Source of the DNA: Scytonema sp. UIC 10036
Lineage (GTDB): Bacteria > Cyanobacteriota > Cyanobacteriia > Cyanobacteriales > Nostocaceae
Direction: 5' to 3'
NCBI RefSeq assembly: GCF_009725235.1
Contig: NZ_WJFC01000048.1
Location: forward strand, 1-64,000
Length of the DNA: 64,000 bases
The notes beneath the pieces are model-generated. The model searched no databases, was not told the DNA's origin, and saw nothing but the letters and a program-made list of their open reading frames with translations. Every line of letters begins with the position of its first letter. Position 1 is the stretch's first letter. The position numbers and the translations under genes were made by a program. Below, piece by piece: positions 1-7,777 of the stretch.

Positions 1-59
1 CCTTCCGCATTAGGCCTATTCCATTATCGAATTTCGAATTGGGACTGCGCGATTTTGTT

Positions 60-153
60 CGTTGGTTTTTGGAATTGGGATTTTGGATTTGAGATTGGGG
101 GATTTTAAGCTAACTTCCAATCTAAAATCCAAAATCTAAAATCTAAAATCTCT
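60..153. repeat. Heptanucleotide (STRR-type) repeat block
   Basis: Runs of GGATTTT/GATTGGG-type heptads are followed by their complement AAAATCT repeated several times just beyond the stop of the leftward gene at 154-654, so the two halves can form a hairpin. Such tandem heptads are typical of filamentous cyanobacteria. Bases 1-59 show nothing recognisable. Confidence 0.6.
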
Positions 154-654
154 TTAATGACCAAACTCAGATTGTAACGCTTCGTCGTTGTTATCAGCGA
201 TCGTTGCTACCACTGTAATCAGACGGGAAACCTCACTAGGGGATAAATCTGTTAAAGTGCGGGTTCCCATAACAACCACTTGGTTTTCAATGATGGCAAA
301 ATGAGATTCAAAGGTACTCGATGCATTCATTTCCAAGAGTTGTCGCATTAACTTTGGTTCATCCTTAGCAGGCAATTTTAGCACTGCCGACCAAACCGTT
401 ATGGTATCCTCATCTGTTGTACCAGTCAGCTGGACAAAGACTTCTACACTACCATAGTTAAACTTCCAACGATAACCTCCTTCTGAAGGATGACTTACCA
501 TTGCGCTGTCATCTTGTTCTAAAGTATCGATGACGTTTTCAACGATCTCTACATAGTTGATACTCGTTGTCTCAGCGATAAATTCGTTGATGAGTTCCGC
601 ATCTGACACGGATTCAGTTACGGACTTTTCTTGCTGTGATTGGTAGCTTGTCAT
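154..654 (-). CDS. YbjN domain-like protein
   Basis: A soluble, acidic protein of about 166 residues. The fold looks like the YbjN/T3SS-chaperone-like family: a helical first part, then alternating strands (region YRWKFNYGSVEVFVQ and the later NQVVVMGTRTL), then a helix near LSPSEVSRLITVVATIAD. YbjN proteins are poorly understood and are linked to sensory or stress regulation. I start it at the ATG at 654 (MTSYQSQ) rather than 14 codons upstream, because the extra N-terminus is Cys/Asn rich and unlike the family. The gene is flanked on both sides by heptad repeats and looks monocistronic. Family assignment is from memory of sequence pattern and is moderate. Confidence 0.55.
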   Translation of the reverse strand: MTSYQSQQEKSVTESVSDAELINEFIAETTSINYVEIVENVIDTLEQDDSAMVSHPSEGGYRWKFNYGSVEVFVQLTGTTDEDTITVWSAVLKLPAKDEPKLMRQLLEMNASSTFESHFAIIENQVVVMGTRTLTDLSPSEVSRLITVVATIADNNDEALQSEFGH

Positions 655-696
655 ACAGATTTTTGCCTCAGCAGCATCATTATTACATCTAGACAT

Positions 697-805
697 ACTT
701 TATAAAGGATAAAGGATGAAGGCTAAAGCATAAAAACTGCTGACTTTATACTTCATACTTTATACTTCACGCTTTATCCTTTATACTTCATACTTCATCC
801 TTACT
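697..805. repeat. Heptad repeats, AAGGATA / TATACTTCA type
   Basis: Copies of ATAAAGG and its derivatives (697-730) are followed by complementary TTTATACTTCA units (748-803), making an imperfect long inverted arrangement upstream of the YbjN-like gene. The same repeat family recurs at 30020-30130. Confidence 0.6.
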
Positions 806-835
806 TAGGTGTGAGTTTATCTACCCTGTTTACCA

Positions 836-857
836 AGCATCTCGATTTCGAGATGCT
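836..857. other. Perfect inverted repeat, 10-bp arms, 2-nt centre
   Basis: AGCATCTCGA, then TT, then TCGAGATGCT. A similar CTCGA-type hairpin occurs at 21070-21090 and a shorter one at 14581-14595. It could be an operator, or a cruciform between the divergent genes at 154-654 and 1165-1593. The rest of 858-992 is AT-rich and shows no gene. Confidence 0.4.
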
Positions 858-992
858 CTTCAGCTAAATCTTAATCTCACTCACTAGTATTTGGTAGCTT
901 CTAACAATGGGGTAAATACTCAGTTTATAGGTATAATATAATAATTAAACAAACCGTTCTTTAACTCACTTGGCGTTCCTAAATAAGAACAT

Positions 993-1193
993 TTGAACTA
1001 TATTGCTCCAGTTTCCGTCATTCACTCTAAAGCGCACTATTCTTATCTAATAAAAACCCGATTAATATGTAACACGGGCAGCTACATAAAATTTGCTGAC
1101 GATCCTAAGTCAGTAGATGAGATGTTAGCAGAAGTTATGAAGGATAGGGCAGCACACTCACTCAATGAACGTTTTGGAAAAAGCACTACTTGA
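993..1193 (+). pseudogene. Possible decayed antitoxin upstream of vapC
   Basis: An open frame of 66 codons with no good start. Only its second half (DDPKSVDEMLAEVMKDR and after) is protein-like: a short amphipathic, charged stretch such as ends many small antitoxins. It overlaps the following PIN toxin by 29 bases, as VapB/VapC pairs often do. The first half reads like non-coding DNA, so I think the DNA-binding half has been lost. It could also be chance. Confidence 0.3.
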
Positions 1194-1593
1194 CACGGAT
1201 ATTTTTTCTGAACTTTTAAAGGGCGTTAATCAGAGAGTTGCGGCTAGAGCTTCAGCTTACCATTCTGCACTTGGTTGCTACACAATCTCTACCATCACTG
1301 TGTTGGAAATTGTCAAAGGTTGGCATAAGCTTCAACGTGAAGACAAGATTCAGCATTTATTTTCTGAAATTATTAACGTAGAAGTGTTAGCACTTGAACT
1401 AGGTGATGCTCAATTAGCAGGACGCATTTACGCTGATTTGGAACGCACTGGGCAACCGATAGGACTCGCTGATGCTATGATTGCTGCGATCGCAGTACAA
1501 AAGAATTTAATTTTAATTAGTGGTAATTTGTCCCATTCTCAGCGAATTCAAGGGCTGGGTTACAGCTTAAAGCTGGATAATTGGCGAATATAA
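1165..1593 (+). CDS. vapC: VapC-type PIN-domain ribonuclease toxin
   Basis: 142 residues, the normal length for a VapC toxin, a Mg-dependent endoribonuclease that usually cleaves tRNA or rRNA. The PIN acidic residues are in place: D10 in LLDTDIFSELLKG, E48 in ITVLEIVKG, D103 in GLADAMIAA, and the fourth position near N121 in LISGNLSHSQRI. The C-terminus LGYSLKLDNWRI is the usual PIN ending. The ATG at 1165 is the start that leaves the LLDTD strand near the N-terminus. The cognate antitoxin appears damaged (993-1193), which raises the question of how the toxin is tolerated. It could be expressed weakly or be neutralised by an antitoxin elsewhere. Confidence 0.8.
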   Translation: MNVLEKALLDTDIFSELLKGVNQRVAARASAYHSALGCYTISTITVLEIVKGWHKLQREDKIQHLFSEIINVEVLALELGDAQLAGRIYADLERTGQPIGLADAMIAAIAVQKNLILISGNLSHSQRIQGLGYSLKLDNWRI

Positions 1594-1598
1594 CAGTG

Positions 1599-1655
1599 CC
1601 TTTGCCAATTTCTGAAAAGCTCCACTCTTCTAGAGTGACAGCATTTTGGCAAAGG
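1599..1655 (+). terminator. Nested inverted repeat after vapC
   Basis: Outer arms CCTTTGCCAA (1599-1608) and TTGGCAAAGG (1646-1655) pair perfectly. An inner hairpin CACTCT/AGAGTG (1623-1628, 1632-1637) sits inside. There is no clear U-tract, so termination is only likely. A dispersed palindromic repeat is the alternative. Confidence 0.4.
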
Positions 1656-1758
1656 TATTGTATGAAGCACCATTTTGTTTGGCATGGCAGAATAAAGATA
1701 ACTGAGAGCGGACTCTAGATATAACTAAAGAAGTTCGCCACTGTAAGATCGCCTTAAC

Positions 1759-2955
1759 ATGAGCTATTGCCTAAATCCTGTTTGTCCGAACCCCCAGCAT
1801 ACCAATGATGGCAAGTTTTGCTTAACTTGCGGTTCAAAACTACTCCTGAAAGAACGATACCGTGCTCTCAAACCAATAGGGCAAGGAGGTTTTGGTAGAA
1901 CCTTCTTAGCTGTGGATGAGGATAAACCGTCTAAACCACGTTGTGTGATTAAGCAATTTTATCCCCAAGCCCAAGGTACGAGTACGGTGGAGAAAGCGGT
2001 TGAGTTGTTCACTCAAGAAGCAATGCGCCTTGATGAGTTGGGGAAACATCCACAAATTCCAGAACTGCTTGCTTATTTTACTCAAGACGATCGCCAGTAT
2101 CTTGTACAAGAATTTATTGATGGGCTAAATTTGGCTGAGGAGTTGGCGCAAAGGGGCGCTTTCAATGAAGTGGAAATTCGCCACTTACTCAACGACTTAC
2201 TGCCCGTATTGCAATTTTGTCATGAAAGACAAGTCATTCACAGAGATATTAAACCAGAAAATATAATTCGGCGAAGATCGACAGCCTCAGCCATTGGGAA
2301 TGTTGTTCTGGTAGACTTTGGTGCTGCAAAAGCAGCAACTTATACTGCCTTAAACAGAACTGGTACCAGTATTGGTAGCCCGGAATATGTTGCACCCGAA
2401 CAAATGAGAGGAAAAGCTGTTTTTGCCAGTGACATATTTAGTTTGAGTGTAACTTGTATTCATCTCTTGACTCAGTGTTCTCCCTTTGACATATACGATA
2501 CTTATAATGCGACTTGGGTTTGGCAACAACATCTCAAAACTCCCGTAAGCAATGAGTTGAGACGCATTCTTGACAAAATGTTAGAACCTACTGTTGCCCA
2601 ACGCTATCAAACAGTCAATGCCGTTCTCATTGATTTGAATCACCAACAGCAAATAGCGATACGGCTTCAGCCGTTAGGTGCTTCGCCTATCGCATCACCA
2701 ACACCAATCACTCCTGTCAGTACAGCGACCAATACACAGAAATCTAATTCTGTCAATACTGGGAATGACCTTATTGATAAAGAATTACAAGAAGTAAAAT
2801 CAAAGCTTTTGGGGGGTAGCAGTGGTGGGAACTCAAACAATGTAAGTAAAAATACTCAATTTCAGTCTGTACAAAAACCTCAGCCATCTGGCAAAAGTAT
2901 CATTGATGAGGAATTGGAGGAATTAAAAGCTAAGTATAAAAATGAGAATGGTTAG
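1759..2955 (+). CDS. Zinc-ribbon Ser/Thr protein kinase
   Basis: 398 residues. N-terminal four-Cys ribbon (C4, C9, C21, C24), typical of one group of cyanobacterial Hanks-type kinases, then a complete kinase domain: glycine loop IGQGGFGRT near 40-48, VIK lysine near 65, catalytic loop HRDIKPEN near 161-168, VDFGAAK, and GSPEYVAPEQ in the activation segment. After the domain, a linker (about residues 300-316) reads through a small palindromic repeat (2656-2695). The C-terminal tail contains two copies of a short motif, LIDKELQEVKSKL and IIDEELEELKAKY, joined by a Ser/Asn/Gly-rich spacer. There is no membrane segment, so it is cytosolic. Substrates cannot be told from sequence. It stands alone between vapC and the convergent gnd. 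Confidence 0.88.
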   Translation: MSYCLNPVCPNPQHTNDGKFCLTCGSKLLLKERYRALKPIGQGGFGRTFLAVDEDKPSKPRCVIKQFYPQAQGTSTVEKAVELFTQEAMRLDELGKHPQIPELLAYFTQDDRQYLVQEFIDGLNLAEELAQRGAFNEVEIRHLLNDLLPVLQFCHERQVIHRDIKPENIIRRRSTASAIGNVVLVDFGAAKAATYTALNRTGTSIGSPEYVAPEQMRGKAVFASDIFSLSVTCIHLLTQCSPFDIYDTYNATWVWQQHLKTPVSNELRRILDKMLEPTVAQRYQTVNAVLIDLNHQQQIAIRLQPLGASPIASPTPITPVSTATNTQKSNSVNTGNDLIDKELQEVKSKLLGGSSGGNSNNVSKNTQFQSVQKPQPSGKSIIDEELEELKAKYKNENG

Positions 2956-2982
2956 TAGGGGCGCAATGCATTGCGCCCCTAC
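2955..2982. repeat. Perfect 28-bp palindrome, REP-like copy 1
   Basis: Self-complementary element with arms GTAGGGGCGCAATG and its complement, starting at the last base of the kinase stop region. A second perfect 28-mer with a GCATTGC core lies at 61845-61872, and an eroded copy is at about 41400-41427. The hairpin sits between convergent genes and could also act as a terminator. Confidence 0.75.
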
Positions 2983-3019
2983 ATGGTTAGTGTTTCATTC
3001 CTAAAAAACAGTTTGGAAT

Positions 3020-4450
3020 TTAGCTGTTCTTTTCGGTAATGGGAACCCACTCAGTGTGGAAAGTACCGGGTTTGTCCAGACGTTCGTAGGTGTGTGCTCC
3101 GAAGTAGTCGCGTTGTGCTTGAGTCAGGTTTTGCGGTAGGCGATCGCGACGGTAGCTATCAAAGTAATCCAAGGAAGCGCTGAACGCTGGGACTGGGATA
3201 CCTAGTTTTGCTGCGGTTGCCAAAACATCCCGCCAAGCATTCTGCCTGTCAAGAATTGTCTGTTTAAATTCAGGCGCTAAGAGCAGGTTGGGTAAAGATG
3301 GATTTTCGCCAAAGGCATTCTTAATCTTATTCAAAAATCCAGCGCGAATAATACAGCCACCCTTCCAAATCCGTGCCAATTCACCCAGTTTTAGACCCCA
3401 ATTATATGTTTGGGAAGCTTTGGATAGCAAAGCCATTCCTTGAGCGTAGGAACAGATTTTTGAGCAGTAGAGAGCATCCCGAACTTTGTTGATAAACTCT
3501 TTGCTATCACCCTGATATTTACCTGTTGGACCTGTGAGGATCTTAGATGCTGCAATACGTTCTTGCTTGTAGGAAGACATGATTCGACCATTGACTGCGG
3601 CGGTAATGGTCGGAATGGCAACACCCAATTCCAAAGCAGTTTGTACTGTCCAACGTCCGGTTCCCTTTTGACCTGCTGAGTCAACAATCAAATCTACCAA
3701 TGGTAAATTTGTGTCTGGGTCAATATAGGGGAAGATATTAGCAGTAATTTCAATCAAGAAAGAATTTAGTTCGTCGGTGGTATTCCACTCACTAAAAACT
3801 TGATGTAGCTGATTGTGGTCTAGCCCTGCAGCGTTTTTCAGCAAATCGTAGGCTTCTGCAATCAGCTGCATATCACCGTACTCAATGCCGTTATGCACCA
3901 TCTTCACGTAGTGACCGGAACCACCGGGACCTACGTAGGTTACGCAAGCACCATCATCGACTTGAGCAGCAATTTTCGTAAAAATTGGCTCCAAATACTG
4001 GTAAGAGCTTTGTGTCCCTCCTGGCATGAGTGAAGGACCATTAAGTGCGCCTTCTTCACCACCACTAACGCCCATCCCAATGAACCGAAAACCAGCAGGT
4101 TCCAATTCTTGAGTGCGCCGATCTGTATCTTCAAACCAAGAGTTGCCACCGTCGATAATGATGTCGCCTTCGTCTAGCAAAGGTCTTAGCTGGCCAATCA
4201 CTGCGTCTACAGGCTTACCAGCTTGAACCATAATCAAAATTCGTCTGGGACGTTCCAAGGCAGTTACGAACTCTTCCAGAGAAAACGCGGCTTTGACGTT
4301 TCTTCCGTTAGCACGCTCCGCCATGAATCTATCGGTCTTGTCGCGCGAGCGGTTGTAAACTGCGATTGGAAAGCCGTTTCGCTCAACGTTTAGAGCGATG
4401 TTCTCTCCCATGACGGCTAGACCAATCACACCAAAGCTTTGCTGTGTCAT
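3020..4450 (-). CDS. gnd: 6-phosphogluconate dehydrogenase, decarboxylating
   Basis: 476 residues, full length. It oxidises 6-phosphogluconate with NADP+ to ribulose 5-phosphate and CO2 in the oxidative pentose phosphate pathway, the main route of sugar respiration in cyanobacteria at night and in heterocysts. Visible motifs: nucleotide-binding GLAVMGENIALN at the N-terminus, IIDGGNSWFEDTDRR, GMGVSGGEEGALNGPS, and the active-site stretch GHYVKMVHNGIEYGDMQ. The C-terminal QKGTGRWTVQTALE helix region follows. It is transcribed alone and convergent with the kinase to its left. The ATG is well placed, directly before the Rossmann strand. Confidence 0.97.
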   Translation of the reverse strand: MTQQSFGVIGLAVMGENIALNVERNGFPIAVYNRSRDKTDRFMAERANGRNVKAAFSLEEFVTALERPRRILIMVQAGKPVDAVIGQLRPLLDEGDIIIDGGNSWFEDTDRRTQELEPAGFRFIGMGVSGGEEGALNGPSLMPGGTQSSYQYLEPIFTKIAAQVDDGACVTYVGPGGSGHYVKMVHNGIEYGDMQLIAEAYDLLKNAAGLDHNQLHQVFSEWNTTDELNSFLIEITANIFPYIDPDTNLPLVDLIVDSAGQKGTGRWTVQTALELGVAIPTITAAVNGRIMSSYKQERIAASKILTGPTGKYQGDSKEFINKVRDALYCSKICSYAQGMALLSKASQTYNWGLKLGELARIWKGGCIIRAGFLNKIKNAFGENPSLPNLLLAPEFKQTILDRQNAWRDVLATAAKLGIPVPAFSASLDYFDSYRRDRLPQNLTQAQRDYFGAHTYERLDKPGTFHTEWVPITEKNS

Positions 4451-4764
4451 AAGTTTTTTGGCTAACTCTTGCAGATTCTCTTTATCTTTAGGTTAGTCCG
4501 AGATTTTCGCTTCTCTCCTAAAGAAGACATTAAGACTTCACAAAGAGAGCCAAAATACACAAAGATACAAATAATAAATTTAATTGTATCGTCTCAACCA
4601 TTCGACAAATTTTGCAAAGTGGGGATGGAGGTAGGGGTAGGGGTAGGAGGTAGGGTAGCGAATAGAAAGTATAATATCTTTCCTCCAATGCCCATTATCC
4701 AATCCAGTCTAACCCTATCCCCCCTATCCCTAATCCCTAGTCACAAGAAGGATAACCACAAGAT
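4451..4764. other. Divergent gnd/ycf66 intergenic region
   Basis: Contains the promoters for leftward gnd and rightward ycf66. A G-rich run of GGTAGGGGTAG-type units (4622-4660) and C-rich CCCTATCCC/CCCTAATCCC units (4709-4740) are tandem repeats of near-heptad length. I see no credible gene: the 103-codon frame across 4469-4780 is repeat translation. Confidence 0.5.
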
Positions 4765-5538
4765 CTGGCACACGTCCTAGCGTTGACAGTCGGTCTGGGT
4801 AGTATAGCGCTTTACTTAGCAGCTTTCTTCTTCCCAGAAATCCACCGTAAGAATGATTTTATATTGAGTGGTGTAGGGCTGTTCTACGCCTTGGTTTTAT
4901 GGATATTTGCACCACGCATTACTGGAGGTCTTTTGCTGGGTCATGTGGCTAGTGTCGCTCTTTTGGGGTGGTTTGGCTGGCAAACACTCTCATTGCGCCG
5001 TCAACTGACGCCTACGGCTCAACAAACCCAAATACCAAGTGCTGATGAGGTCAAAACAAACCTTCAAAGCTCAGTTTCTCAGCTGTCACTGCAAGAACGA
5101 CTCGCCCCGTTGCAACAGTGGTTCAGCCGCACCTTCTCTCGTCCAAAAGATAAGGTTCAACACACTGGGGTAACAAAGACCTCCGAAACTTCAAAAGCCG
5201 CAGTATCTCCTACAGCAGCACCAACGGTTGAAATTGTTGACCAACGCAGCGCGACGCAAGAGCACCCTACCACTGACACTGAAACCGCAACTCCAACATC
5301 AGGACAACCAGCAGAAGCAGTCGCACCTGTTGATTCGGAAGCAAAAACAAAGCTAGCCACAGAACCAATTCCACCAAATCCTCCGTCTTGGCAATTGGTA
5401 GAAGCAGCTCAAGAGAGTTCAGAGGATAAAACACCGCCTCTTCCTGTAGTAGAAGTCGCTCCCGATGCTGAACTTGCTCCTCCAGCTGAAGCACCTCCCG
5501 AACAACTTCCATCAAATCCTCCAACTCAAGGTTCTTAA
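4765..5538 (+). CDS. ycf66: Ycf66 family thylakoid-associated membrane protein
   Basis: The N-terminal 75 residues are the conserved Ycf66 region: three hydrophobic segments, with VGLGSIALYLAAFFFPE, HRKNDFILSGVGLFYALVLW and ITGGLLLGHVA. The remainder is a Pro/Ala/Thr/Glu-rich low-complexity tail. Ycf66 is a conserved cyanobacterial/plastid protein of uncertain function. The start is odd: a TTG at 4783 lacks a Shine-Dalgarno, yet the frame upstream reads LAHVLAL, which fits the family N-terminus, and AGAAGGA lies at about 4745-4751. The only in-frame start-like codon there is CTG at 4765, which I use. An original ATG may have mutated (4762-4764 is GAT). Confidence 0.82.
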   Translation: MAHVLALTVGLGSIALYLAAFFFPEIHRKNDFILSGVGLFYALVLWIFAPRITGGLLLGHVASVALLGWFGWQTLSLRRQLTPTAQQTQIPSADEVKTNLQSSVSQLSLQERLAPLQQWFSRTFSRPKDKVQHTGVTKTSETSKAAVSPTAAPTVEIVDQRSATQEHPTTDTETATPTSGQPAEAVAPVDSEAKTKLATEPIPPNPPSWQLVEAAQESSEDKTPPLPVVEVAPDAELAPPAEAPPEQLPSNPPTQGS

Positions 5539-5592
5539 GTAGCAAATGTTGCTAGCTAGAGGCGATCGCATTCCTAAAAATGGCGATCGCCC

Positions 5593-5799
5593 CTAATTTT
5601 GTTCAGATTTTCGTAATGGAATTTTAGATCCTATTGGATTTAAACAATACTCTACTGTTAAATCTTCCCATTTCACTGCATCCACTTTATATCTCTTGTG
5701 GTCACTTTCACTTGTTGCAATTATTGTATGTTTTCCAGTTTCTAAGCTTAAAACTATTGAATGTGCTGCTAAGATAACGTCAATATCAGTATTTTTTAT
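5593..5799 (-). pseudogene. Remnant of a PIN-domain toxin (C-terminal half)
   Basis: Reading leftward from 5799 gives an open frame without an ATG: DIDVILAAHSIVLSLETGKH, then IIATSESDHKRYKVDAVKW and a stop at 5593-5595. The D(I/V)ILAA helix followed by an IIAT strand and an H-x-x-R(F/Y)...W ending is the second half of a VapC/PIN domain. The first half, with the first catalytic Asp, is missing. This is the second PIN gene in the first 6 kb, and it is dead. Confidence 0.55.
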
Positions 5800-5859
5800 C
5801 TAGACTTATCAGGACGAAGGCGGATCATCTTCCTCCTGCCGTTATGAGAACACTAACAT

Positions 5860-6732
5860 TTACGCTACGGTGTAGCCACTGACTTGAATCAACCGATAAC
5901 CCTGAGCAACTAGCTGGTTGAAGGTGGCTTGATATTGTTGCGAGGTCAAACCATGTCGTGCCTGCCATGCTGAACCAGTTGACTGTTCCCAGATGGCGGC
6001 GTACCTATCTTGTCCGCCCACGCTGTAGCCACTGACTTGAATCAACCGATAACCCTGAGCAACTAGCTGATCGAAGGTGGCTTGATATTGTTGCGAGGTC
6101 AAACCATGTCGTGCCTGCCATGCTGAACCAGTTGACTGTTCCCAGATGGCGGCGTACCTATCTTGTCCGCCCACGCTGTAGCCACTGACTTGAATCAACC
6201 GATAACCCTGAGCAACTAGCTGATCGAAGGTGGCTTGATATTGTTGCGAGGTCAAACCATGTCGTGCCTGCCATGCTGAACCAGTTGACTGTTCCCAGAT
6301 GGCGGCGTACCTATCTTGTCCGCCCACGCTGTAGCCACTGACTTGAATCAACCGATAACCCTGAGCAACTAGCTGATCGAAGGTGGCTTGATATTGTTGC
6401 GAGGTCAAACCATGTCGTGCCTGCCATGCTGAACCAGTTGACTGTTCCCAGATGGCGGCGTACCTATCTTGTCCGCCCACGCTGTAGCCACTGACTTGAA
6501 TCAACCGATAACCCTGAGCAACTAGCTGATCGAAGGTGGCTTGATATTGTTGCGAGGTCAAACCATGTCGTGCCTGCCATGCTGAACCAGTTGACTGTTC
6601 CCAGATGGCGGCGTACCTGTCCTCCTCCTCGGTTTGGGCAAGAGTCTTACTGGCAAAATTTCCGACTGTAGCTATTGCTGTACCTGCGACCATTAGCTGA
6701 CAGAACTGCCGACGTGCTAACCTCTTGTGCAT
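5860..6732 (-). CDS. Exported protein with five 51-residue tandem repeats (BTRD1-like)
   Basis: 290 residues. The start at 6732 (MHKRLARRQF) gives a twin-arginine-type signal (ARRQFCQL, hydrophobic stretch, cleavage likely after LAQ); the longer frame upstream adds an unlikely N-terminus. The mature protein is five repeats of 51 residues, each beginning DRYAAIWEQSTGSAWQARHG and ending LIQVSGYSVGGQ. This matches the bacterial tandem repeat domain (BTRD1) pattern as I know it; that family is found on secreted proteins and its role is unclear. There is no catalytic domain. The repeats are almost identical at DNA level, which points to recent amplification. The last copy differs slightly (FNQL, ending GYTVA). 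Confidence 0.82.
   Translation of the reverse strand: MHKRLARRQFCQLMVAGTAIATVGNFASKTLAQTEEEDRYAAIWEQSTGSAWQARHGLTSQQYQATFDQLVAQGYRLIQVSGYSVGGQDRYAAIWEQSTGSAWQARHGLTSQQYQATFDQLVAQGYRLIQVSGYSVGGQDRYAAIWEQSTGSAWQARHGLTSQQYQATFDQLVAQGYRLIQVSGYSVGGQDRYAAIWEQSTGSAWQARHGLTSQQYQATFDQLVAQGYRLIQVSGYSVGGQDRYAAIWEQSTGSAWQARHGLTSQQYQATFNQLVAQGYRLIQVSGYTVA
5863..6618. repeat. Five 153-bp near-identical tandem repeats
   Basis: Unit starts can be followed by GACTTGAATC at 5881 and 6034 and every 153 bp thereafter. The copies are nearly base-identical over their full length; a visible difference is TGGTTGAAGG in the first against TGATCGAAGG in the others. They encode the repeats of the exported protein, and copy number is probably unstable. 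Confidence 0.9.
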
Positions 6733-6780
6733 ATCTACAACTCCAAAATTCTGATTGACTGACAAATTCCTGGTGAACAC

Positions 6781-7348
6781 CTTAACCTAAGTTCGGGATA
6801 AAAAGGAGAACTACCCTTGTGAAGCAGGGTGAGTTAATTGACGATGAACTATAAGTCAAAAGTCAAGTTCAAAAATTGAGCCAAAAAATGATTAGATAAG
6901 ACTATTCATGTTGATTTTCCTAAAATAGATAGTTTATAATAATCGTTGAATATTAGTAATATAGTCGGTTTATGAATTTTTAGTTAAAAATAAATAATTT
7001 GAAACATTTATTGTTAAATTAAAAAAACATTCTTTTTGCTCATCATACTGAGGCTGACAACATTTCATCATGGCGGAGATGTTTAAGTCCTATAGGGCAA
7101 TGGCATCAGCTTTTTTGACTATCTTTTTAGCTAGTTACCACTGATAAGCGTGGCGTTTGGTAACTATACGATGTTGAAAAAGTCAGTAAACCAAAAAGTT
7201 TTTCCCAAAGGCGATCGCCAAGAACAAGCTACGTGTATTAAGTGATTTGCGATACTTATTTTATTAGAAATACTTATCATAGTAGAAGGATGTGAAAATT
7301 TGCCCATAGAAACACAAGCAATTCATCATAATACCTATCTTTAAGGAA
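6781..7348. other. Intergenic region upstream of the repeat protein
   Basis: AT-rich. Contains a hairpin TAGTTACCA (7132-7140) / TGGTAACTA (7158-7166) and one GCGATCGC at about 7211. At 7300-7344 a TTG-initiated 14-codon frame (PIETQAIHHNTYL, stop) precedes the small gene at 7349. It resembles the first residues of the DUF6888 partner usually found with such genes and may be a truncated remnant. No other gene is visible. Confidence 0.4.
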
Positions 7349-7516
7349 ATGAGCATTGCTGAGCTAAAACAATACCTTTCAGCTCATAGAGATGACGATG
7401 AAGCGTTTAGCGAAGCTTTAGGAGAATTAATCACTCGTAATCGTGGTGCAGTTCGCTATCCCGCAAATTTGTCTTTGGAAGATGTGGGAAGAATTGTTCG
7501 AGAAAAGTTGAAGTAG
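7349..7516 (+). CDS. Small DUF6887-like protein
   Basis: A 55-residue protein beginning MSIAELKQYLSAHRDDDEAF and ending VGRIVREKLK. The xELKxYLxxHRxDDEAF opening is typical of the cyanobacterial DUF6887 group of small proteins, often paired with a DUF6888 gene; no function is known to me. ATG 7349 has AAGG directly upstream (about 4 nt). Only a stub of a possible DUF6888 frame is visible before it (7300-7344), so the pair looks broken. Confidence 0.6.
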   Translation: MSIAELKQYLSAHRDDDEAFSEALGELITRNRGAVRYPANLSLEDVGRIVREKLK

Positions 7517-7551
7517 ACTACTCCTTTCCTGCTAGAAGAATACCTAATTTA

Positions 7552-7720
7552 ATGAACCGCACCAGGCGCAGAGGACACAGAGGAAAGAGGAGAAGAAGCT
7601 CGGTAATCTTATGGCGAAAAGGGAGTAAGAGCTTTAAACTCACGCAGGTGGGTTTTGCCTGTATAGCCGTGAATTCTATTCACCTGGTCGATAAGAAATA
7701 TCGGCTCTCAGTAGATGACC
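7552..7720. repeat. Dispersed intergenic repeat before ileS
   Basis: GCGCAGAGGACACAGAGG-type sequence (about 7565-7585), then a segment with CACGCAGGTGGGTTTTGCC and GTGAATTCTATTCAC (7668-7682, a small inverted repeat). These are familiar dispersed elements of filamentous cyanobacteria. The 61-codon Arg/Lys-rich frame that crosses it is repeat translation, not a gene. Confidence 0.5.
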
Positions 7721-7777
7721 TGAGAAAATCTCGTTGATAATGGTGAGAATAACGTTCTATTTACTCAATTTAGCACT

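Noticed and set aside
4469..4780. 103-codon rightward frame
   Set aside because: Consists of repeat translation between gnd and ycf66, with no ribosome site or family-like pattern.
5267..5545. Leucine-rich 92-codon frame opposite ycf66
   Set aside because: Shadow of the Pro/Ala/Glu-rich ycf66 tail.
5863..6618. Possible CRISPR-like regular array
   Set aside because: Period 153 bp with no variable spacers; it is coding repeats.
7552..7737. 61-codon Arg-rich frame before ileS
   Set aside because: Lies on dispersed GCGCAGAGGACACAG-type repeats; no ribosome site.
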